Below are positions 1 through 10,489 of a stretch of DNA of 64,000 nucleotides, piece by piece (the stretch's first letter is position 1; every line of letters starts with the position of its first letter). Made by a program: the position numbers and the translations under genes. The stretch comes from Branchiostoma belcheri (Eukaryota > Chordata > Leptocardii > Amphioxiformes > Branchiostomatidae): contig NW_017804120.1 in assembly GCF_001625305.1 (NCBI RefSeq), positions 2,199,731 to 2,263,730 on the forward strand. The letters run 5' to 3'. The notes under the pieces were generated by a model. The model was not told where the DNA came from. It made no database searches and saw nothing but the letters and a program-made list of their open reading frames with translations.

Positions 1-262
1 GTACATTGTACCGTCCCCTGTATCTCTGGGGCCTACAGTCGAGTCCAAATAACTGGTAGGTTTAGATTCTTCTGGAGTTGAAAAATTTGGAACTTTGTGC
101 TTTACTCCTCTTGGCAAAGTGAAGGGAAGGCCTGATTGTCAAGTACACGTCGACCAATGGCTATCGAATAAATTTGTACAACAAAGGTGCCATATGGGGT
201 TTTACAAGTGAGGGTGTGAAAGGGGTTTTAAAGATCTGTATTTTTTTTGTGATAACTCATGT

Positions 263-268
263 TTTATT
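263..268 (-). terminator. Candidate EXT1 polyadenylation signal
   Basis: AATAAA on the minus strand lies about 250 nt downstream of the EXT1 stop. It is the first canonical hexamer I see in that direction. No transcript evidence is available, and the region 1-518 shows no coding potential. Confidence 0.35.
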
Positions 269-518
269 CAGGAATCTACCGGTAAAAGAACTTCAGGCGA
301 CACTACTCTGACCAGAAATAAAACTTGCATAGAACTTTTTTGTCTTTTTATCTGATTCAAAGTTGCAACAAACAGCTATTTTCTTCATTCGGGATTCAAG
401 ACACGTCTATACAACAAAATTTGTACAATTCTATAAACATTATCAAATTGGGGAATAACCGTATCCCCCTTCACACCCTCAGGAGGCTATGCTAGGGGGT
501 GGGGTGGCCCAGCTACTG

Positions 519-876
519 CTATACCAGCTCCAGCTGTCGGTATCTTTTCCTCAGGTTGGACACAGGGTCTTTGAACAGGAGGGGGTCCAGTCTCATTTGC
601 GAGCGTTTCAGCGGCATGTAGCCGAACAGATCCACGAAGCCGTTCATGCATGTTTGCCGCTGGGAGAAATGGTTGGGGTCGGCCCAGCGCGACGACTTGC
701 TATTCCCCTGCAGCATTGTCTCTTTGTACTGCTTCTTCTGCGTGACCTTGATCGGCGGCAGTTTGGTGACGTGCGAGACCAGGAAGTTCATCAGGATGTC
801 CTCACAGTTGTCGCCCTCGTCCACCAACCGCCGCGCCTCCTCAGGCAACCAATGGGTGTACAGGAAGTTGTAGTAT
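519..876 (-). CDS. EXT1: EXT1 coding exon 8, C-terminus and stop (residues 639-757)
   Basis: The exon opens after acceptor TTTTTTCTCAG with A completing AGA (Arg639) and runs to a TAG stop at 521-519. It reads [64 protein letters not shown] and ends [19 protein letters not shown] and the [14 protein letters not shown] block are diagnostic for EXT1 GT64. The length of 358 nt equals human exons 10 and 11 combined (172+186 including the stop, from memory), a third missing human intron. Confidence 0.96.
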
Positions 877-1385
877 CTGAGAAAAAAGTAGCAGCAAATT
901 GGTTAGAGCAGATTCAGGTTGCATCTGGAAAAAAGTAGCTGCAAATTGGTTAAAGCTGATTCAGCTTCCTTCAGAGACATGGGAAAGGTTCCAGTTGAGT
1001 AATACCACCTATGGTGCACCAACATTGTCACAACAGCATGCATATGCTGCTCCTGCAGTACTGGCTACATCAGATAGAGGGAGGTGCTGAATTACAGACT
1101 CACTACCAGGTAATGACAATGGTTAGCCACTCTCTTATTTCACAGGATTAAGATGTTCACGACTCTCCTGACTTAGTGTTGGCCATCAAGCTTCTAAGGC
1201 CCTGACCAGTGGAAGAGATGCTAGAACTGAGTAGGAGCATGAAGTACATGTAGTTAGGCTGGGGGCCTGACCAGTACACATGTAGAGGCTGCTAATTTCC
1301 ATCTCGTAAATGGTCAATGCCATATTGCAAAATGGCTAACTTTTACTAGTTTAAGTGCCTTAGCACGGTCCGTCTAAAATGATGT

Positions 1386-1450
1386 TTCATGGCGTAGAGG
1401 TTAGGGTTTTAGAGCTACACTTTTGGACCCGGGCTCGAATCTGAGCTTGT
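1386..1450 (+). repeat. tRNA-like SINE head fragment
   Basis: TGGCGTAGAGG resembles a pol III box A, and GGGCTCGAATCTG, about 40 nt further on, resembles box B. No acceptor stem can be closed, so this is a tRNA-derived SINE remnant or chance match rather than a tRNA. It lies in EXT1 intron 7. Confidence 0.35.
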
Positions 1451-1657
1451 GCTTAATTTACACTTATATTTAAAATTCTACATGACCCTCCCTCATATTT
1501 GCTATTAGAATATTGCTTTTTATAGCACATATTACTTTTTATTTGTTTTTGGACGCTCGAAGCATATGGCATCGACCATTTACGAGACGGAAAATTGCGT
1601 AGGGGCTACTAGTTACATGATCAGATGTAGTCAAACTACATGTACATCCCTACATAC

Positions 1658-1818
1658 CTATGATAGAAGGCAGCCCCAGTTAGCACCATGGAGTAGTCGT
1701 TGGTCCATTTGGACGTGTACCCCCAGCGCGACTTGGCCTCGTCCCAGTAGTGGCTCCGCGCCGGGTACCCCACCACCCGGTCTGGGAAACTCTCCCACAC
1801 GGCGAAGGCAAAATCAAC
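1658..1818 (-). CDS. EXT1: EXT1 coding exon 7 (residues 586-638 and part of 639)
   Basis: A 161-nt exon, the same length as human exon 9. It reads [38 protein letters not shown] and [15 protein letters not shown], then AG of a split Arg codon before GTATGT. This is the central GT64 segment; [12 protein letters not shown] is invariant in the exostosin family. The acceptor is CCCGTAG. Confidence 0.96.
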
Positions 1819-1869
1819 CTACGGGACAAACACACACCATTGGCTAAAATTAGGGCTGCGTACATAAAC

Positions 1870-2040
1870 ATCAGGTACAGGTACAGAGGTTTAAGTATAG
1901 AGGTCTGGACCTGTACCTATACCTGAACAACTTGACAAATTAACACATGTACACAGTGAAGGCAAAATCAACCTACGGGACAAACACACACCGTCATCTC
2001 AGTAACGTAACATCAGGTACAGGTCCAGGGGTTTAGCTAC
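1870..2040. repeat. Short degenerate CAGGTACAGGT-type repeats and duplicated segment
   Basis: Two copies of GGCAAAATCAACCTACGGGA followed by CAAACACACACC, at about 1804-1840 and 1962-1993, flank runs of ACATCAGGTACAGGT. The first copy includes the 5' edge and acceptor of EXT1 exon 7, so the second is a duplicated exon edge lying within intron 6. Confidence 0.6.
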
Positions 2041-2044
2041 AGGA

Positions 2045-2110
2045 GGGCCTGCATGGGGGGTTTCCAACAACGCTCTACGCTAAAGTTTTGAGAGCCAGCT
2101 ACGTATTACG
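2045..2110 (-). mobile_element. Partial element ending in GGGCCTGCATG
   Basis: GGGCCTGCATGGGGGG followed by AACGCTCTACGCTAAA and GCCAGCTACGTATTACGCTG is the reverse complement of the right half of the full element at 24708-24971. It is truncated and lies in EXT1 intron 6. Confidence 0.6.
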
Positions 2111-2505
2111 CTGACATCAAGAAGCCTCCCCATTATGTTTTACAATAAATTCCGGGTAGCTACAAAGCATTAGGTAGAATAAAAAGGGAGAATTGAATTA
2201 GAGCGTCCGTCTATGTTCTACATAAAATCTACGGAAAAGGGCATGCGGGCCCCCCAACAGGGCTGGACCTGTACCTGTACTTGAACAAATTGACATATAT
2301 TCTTCTGAACTTCCACAAAAACAATAGAAACCATAATAAAACAGGACAGAATTGTAGGCCATAATGTCTTATTCAAACAAAACAGTGTGTAAACTGTTTC
2401 TCGTTGAATTCCTAGTGCCCTACAATACACTAGCGGTCCTTGAATGATCTGTTGCATATTAGTTTTGCTTGCACTGTGCACTGAAGCTAGATGTAATTTC
2501 CCCAC

Positions 2506-2595
2506 CTCGTCTGTGTTGAGAATGGTGTCCTCATCCAGGCTTAACACGGCATCTGTCTGGATGATGTCATAAGGAAAGAAACGGCTGCTCATTTG
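2506..2595 (-). CDS. EXT1: EXT1 coding exon 6 (residues 556-585), DED motif
   Basis: A 90-nt exon with acceptor TTCTTGCAG. It reads [20 protein letters not shown] then [11 protein letters not shown]576-E577-D578 is the DXD-type motif of GT64 that binds the metal and UDP-sugar. The donor GTGGGG is weaker than the others, but exon length and phase match human exon 8 exactly. Confidence 0.95.
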
Positions 2596-2689
2596 CTGCA
2601 AGAAACAAAGAAAACGAAACATCTAAGACCCTTATATGATAAAAAAAAAGGTTAGAAACAAATCTCAACAGGCTAGATCACTGATCCAA

Positions 2690-2985
2690 GCTACTGGTGC
2701 TAGATGCTATGCTACCAGTGTTCGATGGTAGGCTACCGATGTTAGATGCTAGGCTACATGTGTTAGATGCTAGGCTACTGATGTTAGATGCTATAGGCTA
2801 CTGTGTTAGATGCTAGACTACAGGTGTTAGATGCTAGACTACCGGTGCTAGATGCTACTATTACTAGGCTACCGGTGTTAGATGCTATAGGCTACTGGTG
2901 CTAGATGCTATCTACAAGTGTTAGATGCTAGGCTACCAATGTTAGATGCTAAGCTACAGGTGCTAGATGCTAAGCAGGAGAAATG
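2690..2985. repeat. ~19-bp tandem array (GTTAGATGCTAGGCTAC)
   Basis: About fifteen imperfect copies of a GTTAGATGCTAGGCTACNG unit, with frequent GCTAG to GCTATAG and GTTAG to GCTAG variants. The array sits in EXT1 intron 5, about 95 bp from the exon 6 acceptor. Confidence 0.9.
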
Positions 2986-3032
2986 GGCTGAATCAGCCGC
3001 AGAGCAAAATGGGTCAATACCTTTCCGCTCAC

Positions 3033-3128
3033 CTTGCTCTGCCCCTTCACTACCATGATGGGAATCCCCGTCGGGGGCCATCTATTTTTTGCAGGCAAAG
3101 GCTTGTCACTATTCCATAGAACTACAAT
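3033..3128 (-). CDS. EXT1: EXT1 coding exon 5 (residues 524-555)
   Basis: A 96-nt exon with acceptor TTCTAG and donor GTGAGC. It reads [18 protein letters not shown] then [14 protein letters not shown]. The LWN.DKPLPAK.RWP block is a GT64 hallmark and aligns without gaps with human EXT1 exon 7, also 96 nt. Confidence 0.96.
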
Positions 3129-3867
3129 CTAGAACAAACAAGAAGAAAGGAAGTCAATATACATGTAACTGCCTTTCCATCAAATATCTTACAATTCGGA
3201 TAAAGAAATAGATATCAAAATCTCTGCTTTGAGGTATGCTAAGAACCTTCATTGCCTTTGTGTGTAAAATGCGTACACATCCAAGTATAGGAACATATGT
3301 CAACTTTTTCCTGCATCTAAATCGGCCTGCTTGTAATGTGCTTGTAAATTTTTGACATACATGTAAATCAAAGCAGACTGACTTAAGAGCAAGAAAAGTG
3401 TGACGTTCACACTTTTCCTAACCTTGCGTATGTTCACAGTTTTTGTAAGCTTGCGTGTGTACACCGTTTTCACGTGCTAAGTTTACTGTGTGTTTGATTT
3501 AGTTGGATTTCTATTGGTGACAAAATACAAATAAATTAAACCAAACCAAACACACCGGCAAAAAACCTAACCTGCAAAAACTGTGTACGCACACTTGTAA
3601 GCAACATGTACCTGTACTTGAACAATTTTACAAATTGAGATATGTTCATCTGAACTTTCGCAAAAACAATAGAAGCCGTAATACTACTAAATTTGACAGA
3701 ATCTTTAGCTTCATTCACATTAAACAGGACAGAATTGTAGGCCGTTATGTCTTATTAAACAAAACCTAACGTGAGAAAACTGCGTACACGTATGTGTGTG
3801 TGTGTGTGCAACTGCGAAGCTGGTGTGTTACGCCGAAAGGCTATACACATACAGAACATGTACTAAC

Positions 3868-4119
3868 CTGAGCAGCATGTTTAGACATGGCCACGGCCTT
3901 GATTAATTTATAAATGGGCGCTGACTGGGAGATAACGGGTGACGTGGCCAGGATGACGGCCGTGAACCCCCGCGGCGGCGACAGACCCAGCGGCGAACGG
4001 AAGAAGGGAAAGTCCGCCAAGTTCTCGGAATATTCTGGAAGCACAGCGAGCGCGCCTGGCGGCCGGTTCCAGACAAAGGCACTTCGTGATTGGTGGGACA
4101 TTATTCTATCTCTAAGTAT
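3868..4119 (-). CDS. EXT1: EXT1 coding exon 4 (residues 440-523)
   Basis: Eighty-four codons from acceptor TTCCAG to donor GTTAGT. It covers the linker between the two catalytic domains (ILRDRIMSHQSRSAFVWNRP) and the start of the GT64 domain (GFTAVILATSPVISQSAPIY, KLIKAVAMSKHAAQ). The length of 252 nt equals human exons 5 and 6 combined (133+119, from memory), so a second human intron is missing here. The exon is GC-rich relative to flanking intron. Confidence 0.96.
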
Positions 4120-4585
4120 CTGGAACAACAGAGAGAAAATAGGGTTAATATTCATCAAGTCTTAGGAAAGAAACAGAAGACACATTATATTATTTAAGTG
4201 CTACTTTTCCATTGGTCGTGACAGAGAAGCAAATTCATTGTACCAGGAAACAGGGCTCTAGCCAGCTTGAAATTTTTTTCCATCAGCCCAGGTTTATGAT
4301 TGTACCTGGGGGGGGGTCTGGGGAAAACTTGGGGTTTTCAAGCCGCTAAAATTGCAATTTCCCACATTTTGAGAGGCAAATCATGGGGTTCCGTTGAGAG
4401 TGGTCATGGGTATTGGATGTTTATATATTTCTTCTCAAGATATTTGCCAATCATGCCCGCCAAGACTCAAGGTTGACAGATTGGTCTTAAAATCTTTCCG
4501 TCACATGCTGCAAAGTTCCTGCAATTGATGGAAGAACAGGTGCTGGCAGGATCCCTGACAGGGACACAAACAAACAAAGACTTAC

Positions 4586-4705
4586 CTCTAATGTAGTAAG
4601 AACTATTCTTTCCACTGAGGAAAAATAAGTTTCCCAGAGGAACTGTGTCTGCTGCCTCAGGGCCAGGATTTTTTCAGGCGGGATCGCTCGCAGAATAGAA
4701 GGAAG
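4586..4705 (-). CDS. EXT1: EXT1 coding exon 3 (residues 400-439)
   Basis: Forty codons between acceptor TTGCAG and donor GTAAG. It reads [19 protein letters not shown] then [21 protein letters not shown], the end of the GT47 domain. The core [13 protein letters not shown] is almost identical to human EXT1. The length of 120 nt equals human exon 4, and both ends are phase 0. Confidence 0.96.
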
Positions 4706-4944
4706 CTGCAACAGAACAAAAAACACAGATTATGAAACAATTTGAACTGTAATTTCCAACACAAGACATTGGATTTTGACTGTACAACTCTTGGTCTTTG
4801 TCAAGGAATAAGCAATTCACTGCGTTTGTGAAGTCATGCTATGCAGATGGCTCTCATGAATCTATGAGCAGTGGATCAAAGGTTGCTTTCAAACAACACA
4901 AATTCATACTAGAACTAGAAAGATCCTGCAAATACATGCAGTGT

Positions 4945-5302
4945 AATTCCTAGTTTTATTGCAGTTACTGTACTTTTATGTTCACGGTTTTTGCAGTGAC
5001 TGTACTGCCGATTTCCTAGAATTATCGCAGAGTGTAACTCGCTGTCACCAAGTAAAATAGGGACATTATCATTAGATAGCTTTGAAAGTTTAAACAATGT
5101 TTAGTCGATCGGTGTAATGTAGCCAGCTGCTACCACGCCGCGTGTCTTCAAAGCTGGTGTTACACCGAAGGGCGGTTATACTGGGAATAAAGTAGACAGA
5201 TACACTTTCTTTTTTTCTGCACCTGCTGCCACCATGAACGTATACTAGTACCTCAATTTTCCTCAGTTATATGAACTTCTGCTTCTGCAAACATCAAGTG
5301 AA
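4945..5302 (+). mobile_element. TACTGTAATTC-family element split by a retrotransposon fragment
   Basis: The left part (4945-5010, GTAATTCCTAGTTTTATTGC...TTTTATGTTCACGG) and the right part (about 5195-5302, CACCTGCTGCCACCATGAAC...AAGTGAATAG) match consecutive pieces of the intact element at 9690-9915. The interval holds the non-LTR fragment 5011-5190. Located in EXT1 intron 2. Confidence 0.6.
5011..5190 (+). mobile_element. Non-LTR retrotransposon 3' fragment (RT C-terminus plus 3' UTR)
   Basis: One plus-strand frame reads RFPRIIAECNSLSPSKIGTL followed by SLDSFESLNNV and stop, matching the C-terminal RTI.EWN.LP...SL.SF pattern of CR1/L2-type polyproteins. The following 3' UTR (GCTGGTGTTACACCGAAGGG) is shared with the copy at 53780-54005 and, more weakly, with 3817-3845. 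It is 5'-truncated and dead. Confidence 0.65.
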
Positions 5303-5331
5303 TAGCGGTACAACAAAAGACAGGAACTTAC

Positions 5332-5533
5332 TTGAAATAGCAGCCTTTCGTCAGCCGTAATAGTGGCTCGGTCCCACTCAATCACCTCCGAAAACGGGAG
5401 CTCCCATCCGTTTGCCTCGATAACGGGAATGCACGCTGCCTGCAGCGCTTCCAGGAAGCGGAAAGACCCGAGCCGACGCCCGCGTGGCACGAGACAGAAC
5501 GTAGAATTGTGCAGGAGTGTGTTGTAGTCATAT
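5332..5533 (-). CDS. EXT1: EXT1 coding exon 2 (residues 332-399)
   Basis: Continues the GT47 domain. After the acceptor CACACAG the reading is [20 protein letters not shown], then [28 protein letters not shown] and DERLLFQ, ending before GTAAGT. N341 in HNST is a likely N-glycosylation site, matching N330 of human EXT1. G350 and R351 match human G339 and R340, positions known for multiple-osteochondroma mutations. At 202 nt this exon equals human exons 2 and 3 together (94+108, from memory), so the intervening human intron is absent here. It is separated from exon 1 by 53.1 kb. Confidence 0.97.
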
Positions 5534-5629
5534 CTGTGTGGAGGAAAGGAAAATTGGTCAATAAGATGCTGAGATAATGGTACGCAATGTAGGAAAATTA
5601 TCGCAAAAGTTCATCTGTGTTGGTAGTTA

Positions 5630-5799
5630 GGCCACACTGATTTAATTCTATGGATGACATCCGTGCGCATGTACTACCACAAATTTACAAGAACAGCTTT
5701 GTATTCCTGTGACATTTTTTTTTCATTCGCCCGCTCGCAATAGTTTTGGGGTCTTCCGGGGATGTCATCCATAAAAATTAAAATGAAGTCAGTGTGGCC
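5630..5799. mobile_element. GGCCACAC / GGATGACATCC MITE, short copy
   Basis: A 170-bp element with inverted ends GGCCACACTGATTTAATTC and its complement ending CAGTGTGGCC, followed inside by TATGGATGACATCC. It is flanked by TTA on both sides (5627-5629 and 5800-5802). Confidence 0.85.
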
Positions 5800-6075
5800 T
5801 TACTGTAAGTTTATATTATAATTATAGCTAAAACTTTTGTGAAATTGTCCTAGCTTAGTGCATTTAACCAGTCACTCTGGTCTTCTTCAATACACTGAAG
5901 TGACCAGAGAGACTTATATTATTGTAATGTGGGCTGCAACTGGGGCCGACATCGTTTACCAGTGCAAGGGTAGACTGTAAAACTCGCCTTAAGCTCTTGT
6001 TTTATTTGTACTCAGCCAGGGAGGGTGGAAAACGTCCACAGAGTTGAAAAATCGAGGATGGAAGAAGTTCCAAAT

Positions 6076-6461
6076 AGGGCTGTGTACCGGTTCACTGGAC
6101 TTGGATCCGGACTTGTTTAGGTTCAAGTCCAAAAAAACCTAAAAGTCAAGAACCGAGTCCGGACTTATTTCCATGAAAGACCATTTCACATACCCCTTTT
6201 CTTTCCAAACCACCTAAAACCTTCCGTAGATTGCAAAATCTTTGCTGCAAAATGAAGAAAACATTGCCATAGGGCATCGTCAAGTGCCGGCCTCCATGTT
6301 ATGTGGCCAAGTTATACCCAGACAACATTGCAAGGTTGTCAACATGCAATTTTGTATATGCCATGGGTTTAGGTCTGGACTTACAAGTCCGGAACTGAAC
6401 CTAAACCTCTGGACTTGAATCCGGACCTGAACCTAAATGTGGGTTTAGGTATGCAGCACTA
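6076..6461 (+). mobile_element. TAGTGCTGTGTACC-family hAT-like element
   Basis: Starts AGGGCTGTGTACCGGTTC (one base after a T) and ends GGTATGCAGCACTA. Internal hallmark is GGACTTGAATCCGGACCTGA. It is flanked by a 16-17 bp direct repeat (TGGAAGAAGTTCCAAA at the left, TGGAAGAAGTTCCGAAA at the right), longer than a normal hAT target duplication. Other copies are at 17271, 29480, 55455 and 56415. Confidence 0.7.
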
Positions 6462-8370
6462 TGGAAGAAGTTCCGAAAGACATCTGGTCAGCACATTTTC
6501 CCCACTCAAATACCAGGTTTAGATATTTACATGACCCTTAGTCTTGCCAACTTGACACCTGACCTCTAGTTTGGGAACTGTGAGTCTTGCAACTCTCGCT
6601 GTGGTTTCATTTTCCCTTTTTCAAATTTTTGCCGCAGTATCAGAAAATGCATTTTCACAGTAACTGCAGAACAGTGTTTTAACTGAGAACTGCAGAAAGT
6701 TCCTTTTATTTCTACTGCAAAATTATTTGTTCCCGCAAAAATATCTTAATTTACAGTTCTAGTCAACATAATTGTGTCATACAAAATTTCACCTAAATAG
6801 CTTGTCAATGATTTTTTGAATGAAGAGAAAGAAAAAAATTGGTAGGTACGAAACTTGTAAATCCTGTCAAATAAAGTGGACAAAATGTATCCTTGCTTTG
6901 TAAGCTAAAAAGAAGATAATAAAATTCATAACCCCATTGTATTAATAATGTTGAAAAAGGTGATCAAATATTTGTGTATGTATTCAACATCTTTTAGCAT
7001 TTTTGTATACAGAAATACATTGTATTGACTATTGATAATGCAGCTACAGTGCAAGATATTGGCACCGCATACGACTTCACCAACAATCCCCATCTGCAGT
7101 ACACATATGGGGTGCTAGGAGGAGCTGTTTTGAAGCTCCACTGCTACAGGTACAAACATGCACACAGCACAGGCCATGTTCGGACATGACCAGACGTCTA
7201 GACATGTCTTAACTATTGAGTCAACAAAAACTGGTCCGACCAGAACTGTAATGTCTGACAATGAGATAAAACACACGCTTGTGCCAACTTCTTTAAAAAC
7301 TCTAGTGCTCCTGATCCAATATGTATGATTTATATAAAATATATATCCTCAAATCAAATCTTTTCTTTCCTACTTTGTTGAATACCAATTCTATAAGAAA
7401 GAAAAAGTGTTCCTAGCTATGGTAATACTACTTTCAGGGTAACTAGATTTAACATCAATTTTAACTTGTACATAGTACAATATAGTACTCTTGAATTGTG
7501 TTCATTTAAAATCTAAAGATATAGGTACAACGTACTTATTTTCATCAGAATAGAGTGAAGAAATAGGGCACAACACTGGGGCCTTATAAAGGTTCAAAAT
7601 GAGAATCTTTACATTCTAATTCAGTTACAAACTTAGCCATAATACCATGTCTTAAAGAATTGACTTGGCCAGACAGGGGTATACGTACACCTAACCGTCA
7701 CCACTTACAGCCAGGCCAACACAATAGGCGACGTCAAAGCCATTGTTTAAAATAATTACCGAGATCCGACCTCAACAAAGGGGACAACATAGTGGGGGAC
7801 TGAAAACACTTAGGGTCAGACCATGATGGATTAGGGGCGGGGGAGGGCAGGATGTCACATTCTGCACTGTCTAAAAAAAACATGGAACAATATATTTCAT
7901 CCATACTGTGGTATGGAGTGAAATATACATTGTAATTAAGGAAAGCAAGGAAGTAACATCTGGAAAAAAGAATGTTATTGCTAATTTGAAATTCTTCCAA
8001 AAGTGTGTCATGGAAACGATTATAAATGTTAATCAAATAATGTCAGAGGAATTATTTTGTACCCAGGTGTTTGCCATAATATTTTAATTACAAATTTGTG
8101 TTTGCGCTAATTTGGCAGATGCACTCTAACAATACATTAAATTGTTTGAAAACAGACAATATGTAGAATTCAGTGATCATACAAAATGTGATATCATAAC
8201 AAAATGGATTATTCTCAGCGACTCCAATATGATGATACAGTACTTCAGATTATTCTTATCTTCAATTTCATCTATAAAGACTATAATAGCCTGTTTTTGA
8301 AATAAATTGTTAAATCTACTTCTAAATATGATGTAACTATTTTCATCAATGCAGATACAAATAAAAACTA
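6462..8370. other. Intronic stretch without recognised features
   Basis: AT-rich DNA with no coding frame of interest and no clear TIR or tandem structure that I could define. The minus-strand frames at 7734-8036 and 8177-8380 are AT-rich and lack recognisable motifs. Confidence 0.6.
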
Positions 8371-8625
8371 GGTTATACAAATTGGTTTACAAGTGTCCAC
8401 ATAGTTAAAGAAAATATTTTCAATACTTCAAGAAAAACTTAGAATCGAAGTCAACTCTTGTAGATTCTTGTAAAACATTCAATACAAGTAAAAAAAAATC
8501 TATAATGTTGTTAGGTATACAAATTGGTTGACATGTGTCCACGTAGTCAAAGAAATATATTCTCAGTACTTCAAGAAAAGAAACTTAGAAGTCAACTCTT
8601 ATAGATTCTCGTAAAACATTCGGAG
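8371..8625. repeat. 142-bp tandem duplication
   Basis: TATACAAATTGGTTTACAAG followed by GTGTCCACATAGTTAAAGAA and CTTCAAGAAAAACTTAGAA...AAAACATTC occurs at about 8374-8482 and again, diverged about 15%, at 8516-8622. Confidence 0.85.
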
Positions 8626-9115
8626 AGTTTCAACGAGGCTTGGTTAGCGTGAAGAGCGTCACGTGCGAACACGGCGCGCCCACCCGATACCCGTGGGACT
8701 CCCACAATTTACGTAGGTCCTTTGGACTTCGAGTGTCGTCCACGGAAAGTTTGACCGGACTTGCTGGCACTCGAGAGAATGGGTATTGCGAGCTTGTACC
8801 GGAGAATCCCCGAGTGTGTATGGCACTAGTGCGGGCAGGCATGCGGAGTCTTTTGTGCACAGTCTGGTCAAACCATGGGAAACATCCCCAATCAATACAG
8901 CTTGGGAACACAATGCTTACAAGTACACTCCACTTCCGACACCCTAAAGAACAACCTGTCTACCCCTATAACAACATGGTGTGGTCCACACCAGCATGCA
9001 CATCAAGCACGAGTCGGACCGTACCAAACTGAAAATGGGGAGTCATTTATAAATGTTCAAGTAGTTGGAGAATTGGACATTTCTAAGATTACCTGTGAAC
9101 ACAGGTAGACGTTGT
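8623..9115. other. GC-richer island in intron 1, unassigned
   Basis: A ~490-bp block of distinctly higher GC and CG content than the AT-rich flanks, starting exactly after the tandem duplication. A 130-codon plus-strand frame (8640-9032) and overlapping minus-strand frames are open, but none shows a recognisable domain or splice sites that would make it an exon. It could be a fragment of an older element or conserved non-coding DNA. Confidence 0.4.
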
Positions 9116-9352
9116 AGAGGAGTTCTTAAGAGCGCAGGTGAGGGGATGGTGTGACAGCACTGACCTTGTCTTAACAAAGGGCATTTGCGTTACCTAATGT
9201 CAAGTCAAATGAACTTAACAAGCCTGTGGCATATAAAGTCTATAAACTTGCCTATAAACTGATACAGCAAAAAGATCAGTATATAATTCCAATATAATCT
9301 AAAACCAGGGCATGAAATAACACATATATATGTAGGACTAGGATAGTTCTGC

Positions 9353-9423
9353 TAAAATTGGAGCTTTGCAGGTACAAAATGTATTTCTGATTTCTACCAA
9401 CAGTGGTCCATGTATCGGGTTTA
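9353..9423 (+). repeat. Diverged single monomer of the 89-bp satellite
   Basis: AAAATTGGAGCTTTGCAGGT, then TATTTCTGATTTCTACC and GTGGTCCATGTATCGGGT correspond to one unit of the array at 53104-53505. Confidence 0.65.
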
Positions 9424-9689
9424 AATTATACATGTAGGTTTACGTGGATTATTATCTGCTTCATTGACTGTTATGAAAGAAATTGTTATTAACTGTTATT
9501 GAAATATGAAAGAAATAACAGCAATGTTTCTTAACAGTTTGACTTTCTTTTACCACTACTGTTGTACAGAAACTTGAAAACACCATGAGTTTTATGATTG
9601 AAGTTTTATGATTCAAATGATTACGTTAAATTGGCATGGAGCTCTCTAACCCAGCACGGGGAGGCTAACATGTGTAAATGCTATTCTAT

Positions 9690-9915
9690 ACTGTAATTCC
9701 TGATTTTTTCACTGTACTTTTATGTTCACCATTTTCACTGTCACTTCTGTACTGAGTGTGACCTTATCATTACAGTTAAGAAATAATTCCTGGACTTTCT
9801 TTTTCCTGCACCTGTCGCCACCGTGGACATATAGTTCTGTGAACATGTCTAATTTTCTCAGACTGTAAAATTTTGCACCCGTGAACATTAAGTGAATTAG
9901 TACCTGTATTACCCT
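9690..9915. mobile_element. TACTGTAATTC-family MITE, near-complete
   Basis: About 225 bp from TACTGTAATTCCTGATTTTT to GAACATTAAGTGAATTAGTA, with an internal CACCTGTCGCCACCGTGGAC. The ends are imperfect inverted repeats of each other. Best matching copy is 46354-46568. Confidence 0.75.
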
Positions 9916-10254
9916 CCCTGGTACATACATGTACGTGCCCCCCTCCCTCATCTCAAGTTTGTTGTTATTTTTGGACTTCTCCCCTCTCCCATTGTGGGGA
10001 CCCCTGATTGCTTTTCTGTTCAGGTTGGTTTAATGAAACATCTTGTTTGGGGTGAAAACTTGACCCCTGGGAGAAGCAATGACCCCTTGACCTTGAAAAC
10101 ATCACTTAGAACATGCCAGGCGGTTATGGGACACTAATGGTTTCCAGCAGTCGGTGGACTCACATGTACATTTTCCCACCATGAAACTGCACTGCAACTA
10201 AATAGTTAACCTACAGTGTATTTCTGGCCAGGATGGTATTTCAGCAAAAAGGTA

Positions 10255-10420
10255 ATACTGTAAGTCACTTTATATTAGCAGTAGGAAAATTTTGCTGAGA
10301 AAATAGACATGTTTGCGGAACTATATGTTCACGGTGGCGGTAGATGCAGAAGATGAAGAAAGTCTGCATATTATTAGTTTGTGGTAATGATAGATTCGCG
10401 ACGAAGAAGTGACAACAAAA
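10255..10420. mobile_element. TACTGTAAGTC-type partial MITE
   Basis: TACTGTAAGTCACTTTATAT at the left, then GAACTATATGTTCACGGTGG and AAGAAAGTCTGCATATTATT, is colinear with the complement of the 9690-9915 element. The right end is degraded. Confidence 0.55.
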
Positions 10421-10489
10421 ACTGCAAGAAAACGGTTCAAGGCTTTTGAAAATGTAAGGTATTTAACGTACCATCACAAGTAACAGTTC

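Noticed and set aside
8640..9032. 130-codon plus-strand frame in a GC-richer block
   Set aside because: No recognisable domain and competing frames on the other strand; kept only as an unassigned composition island.
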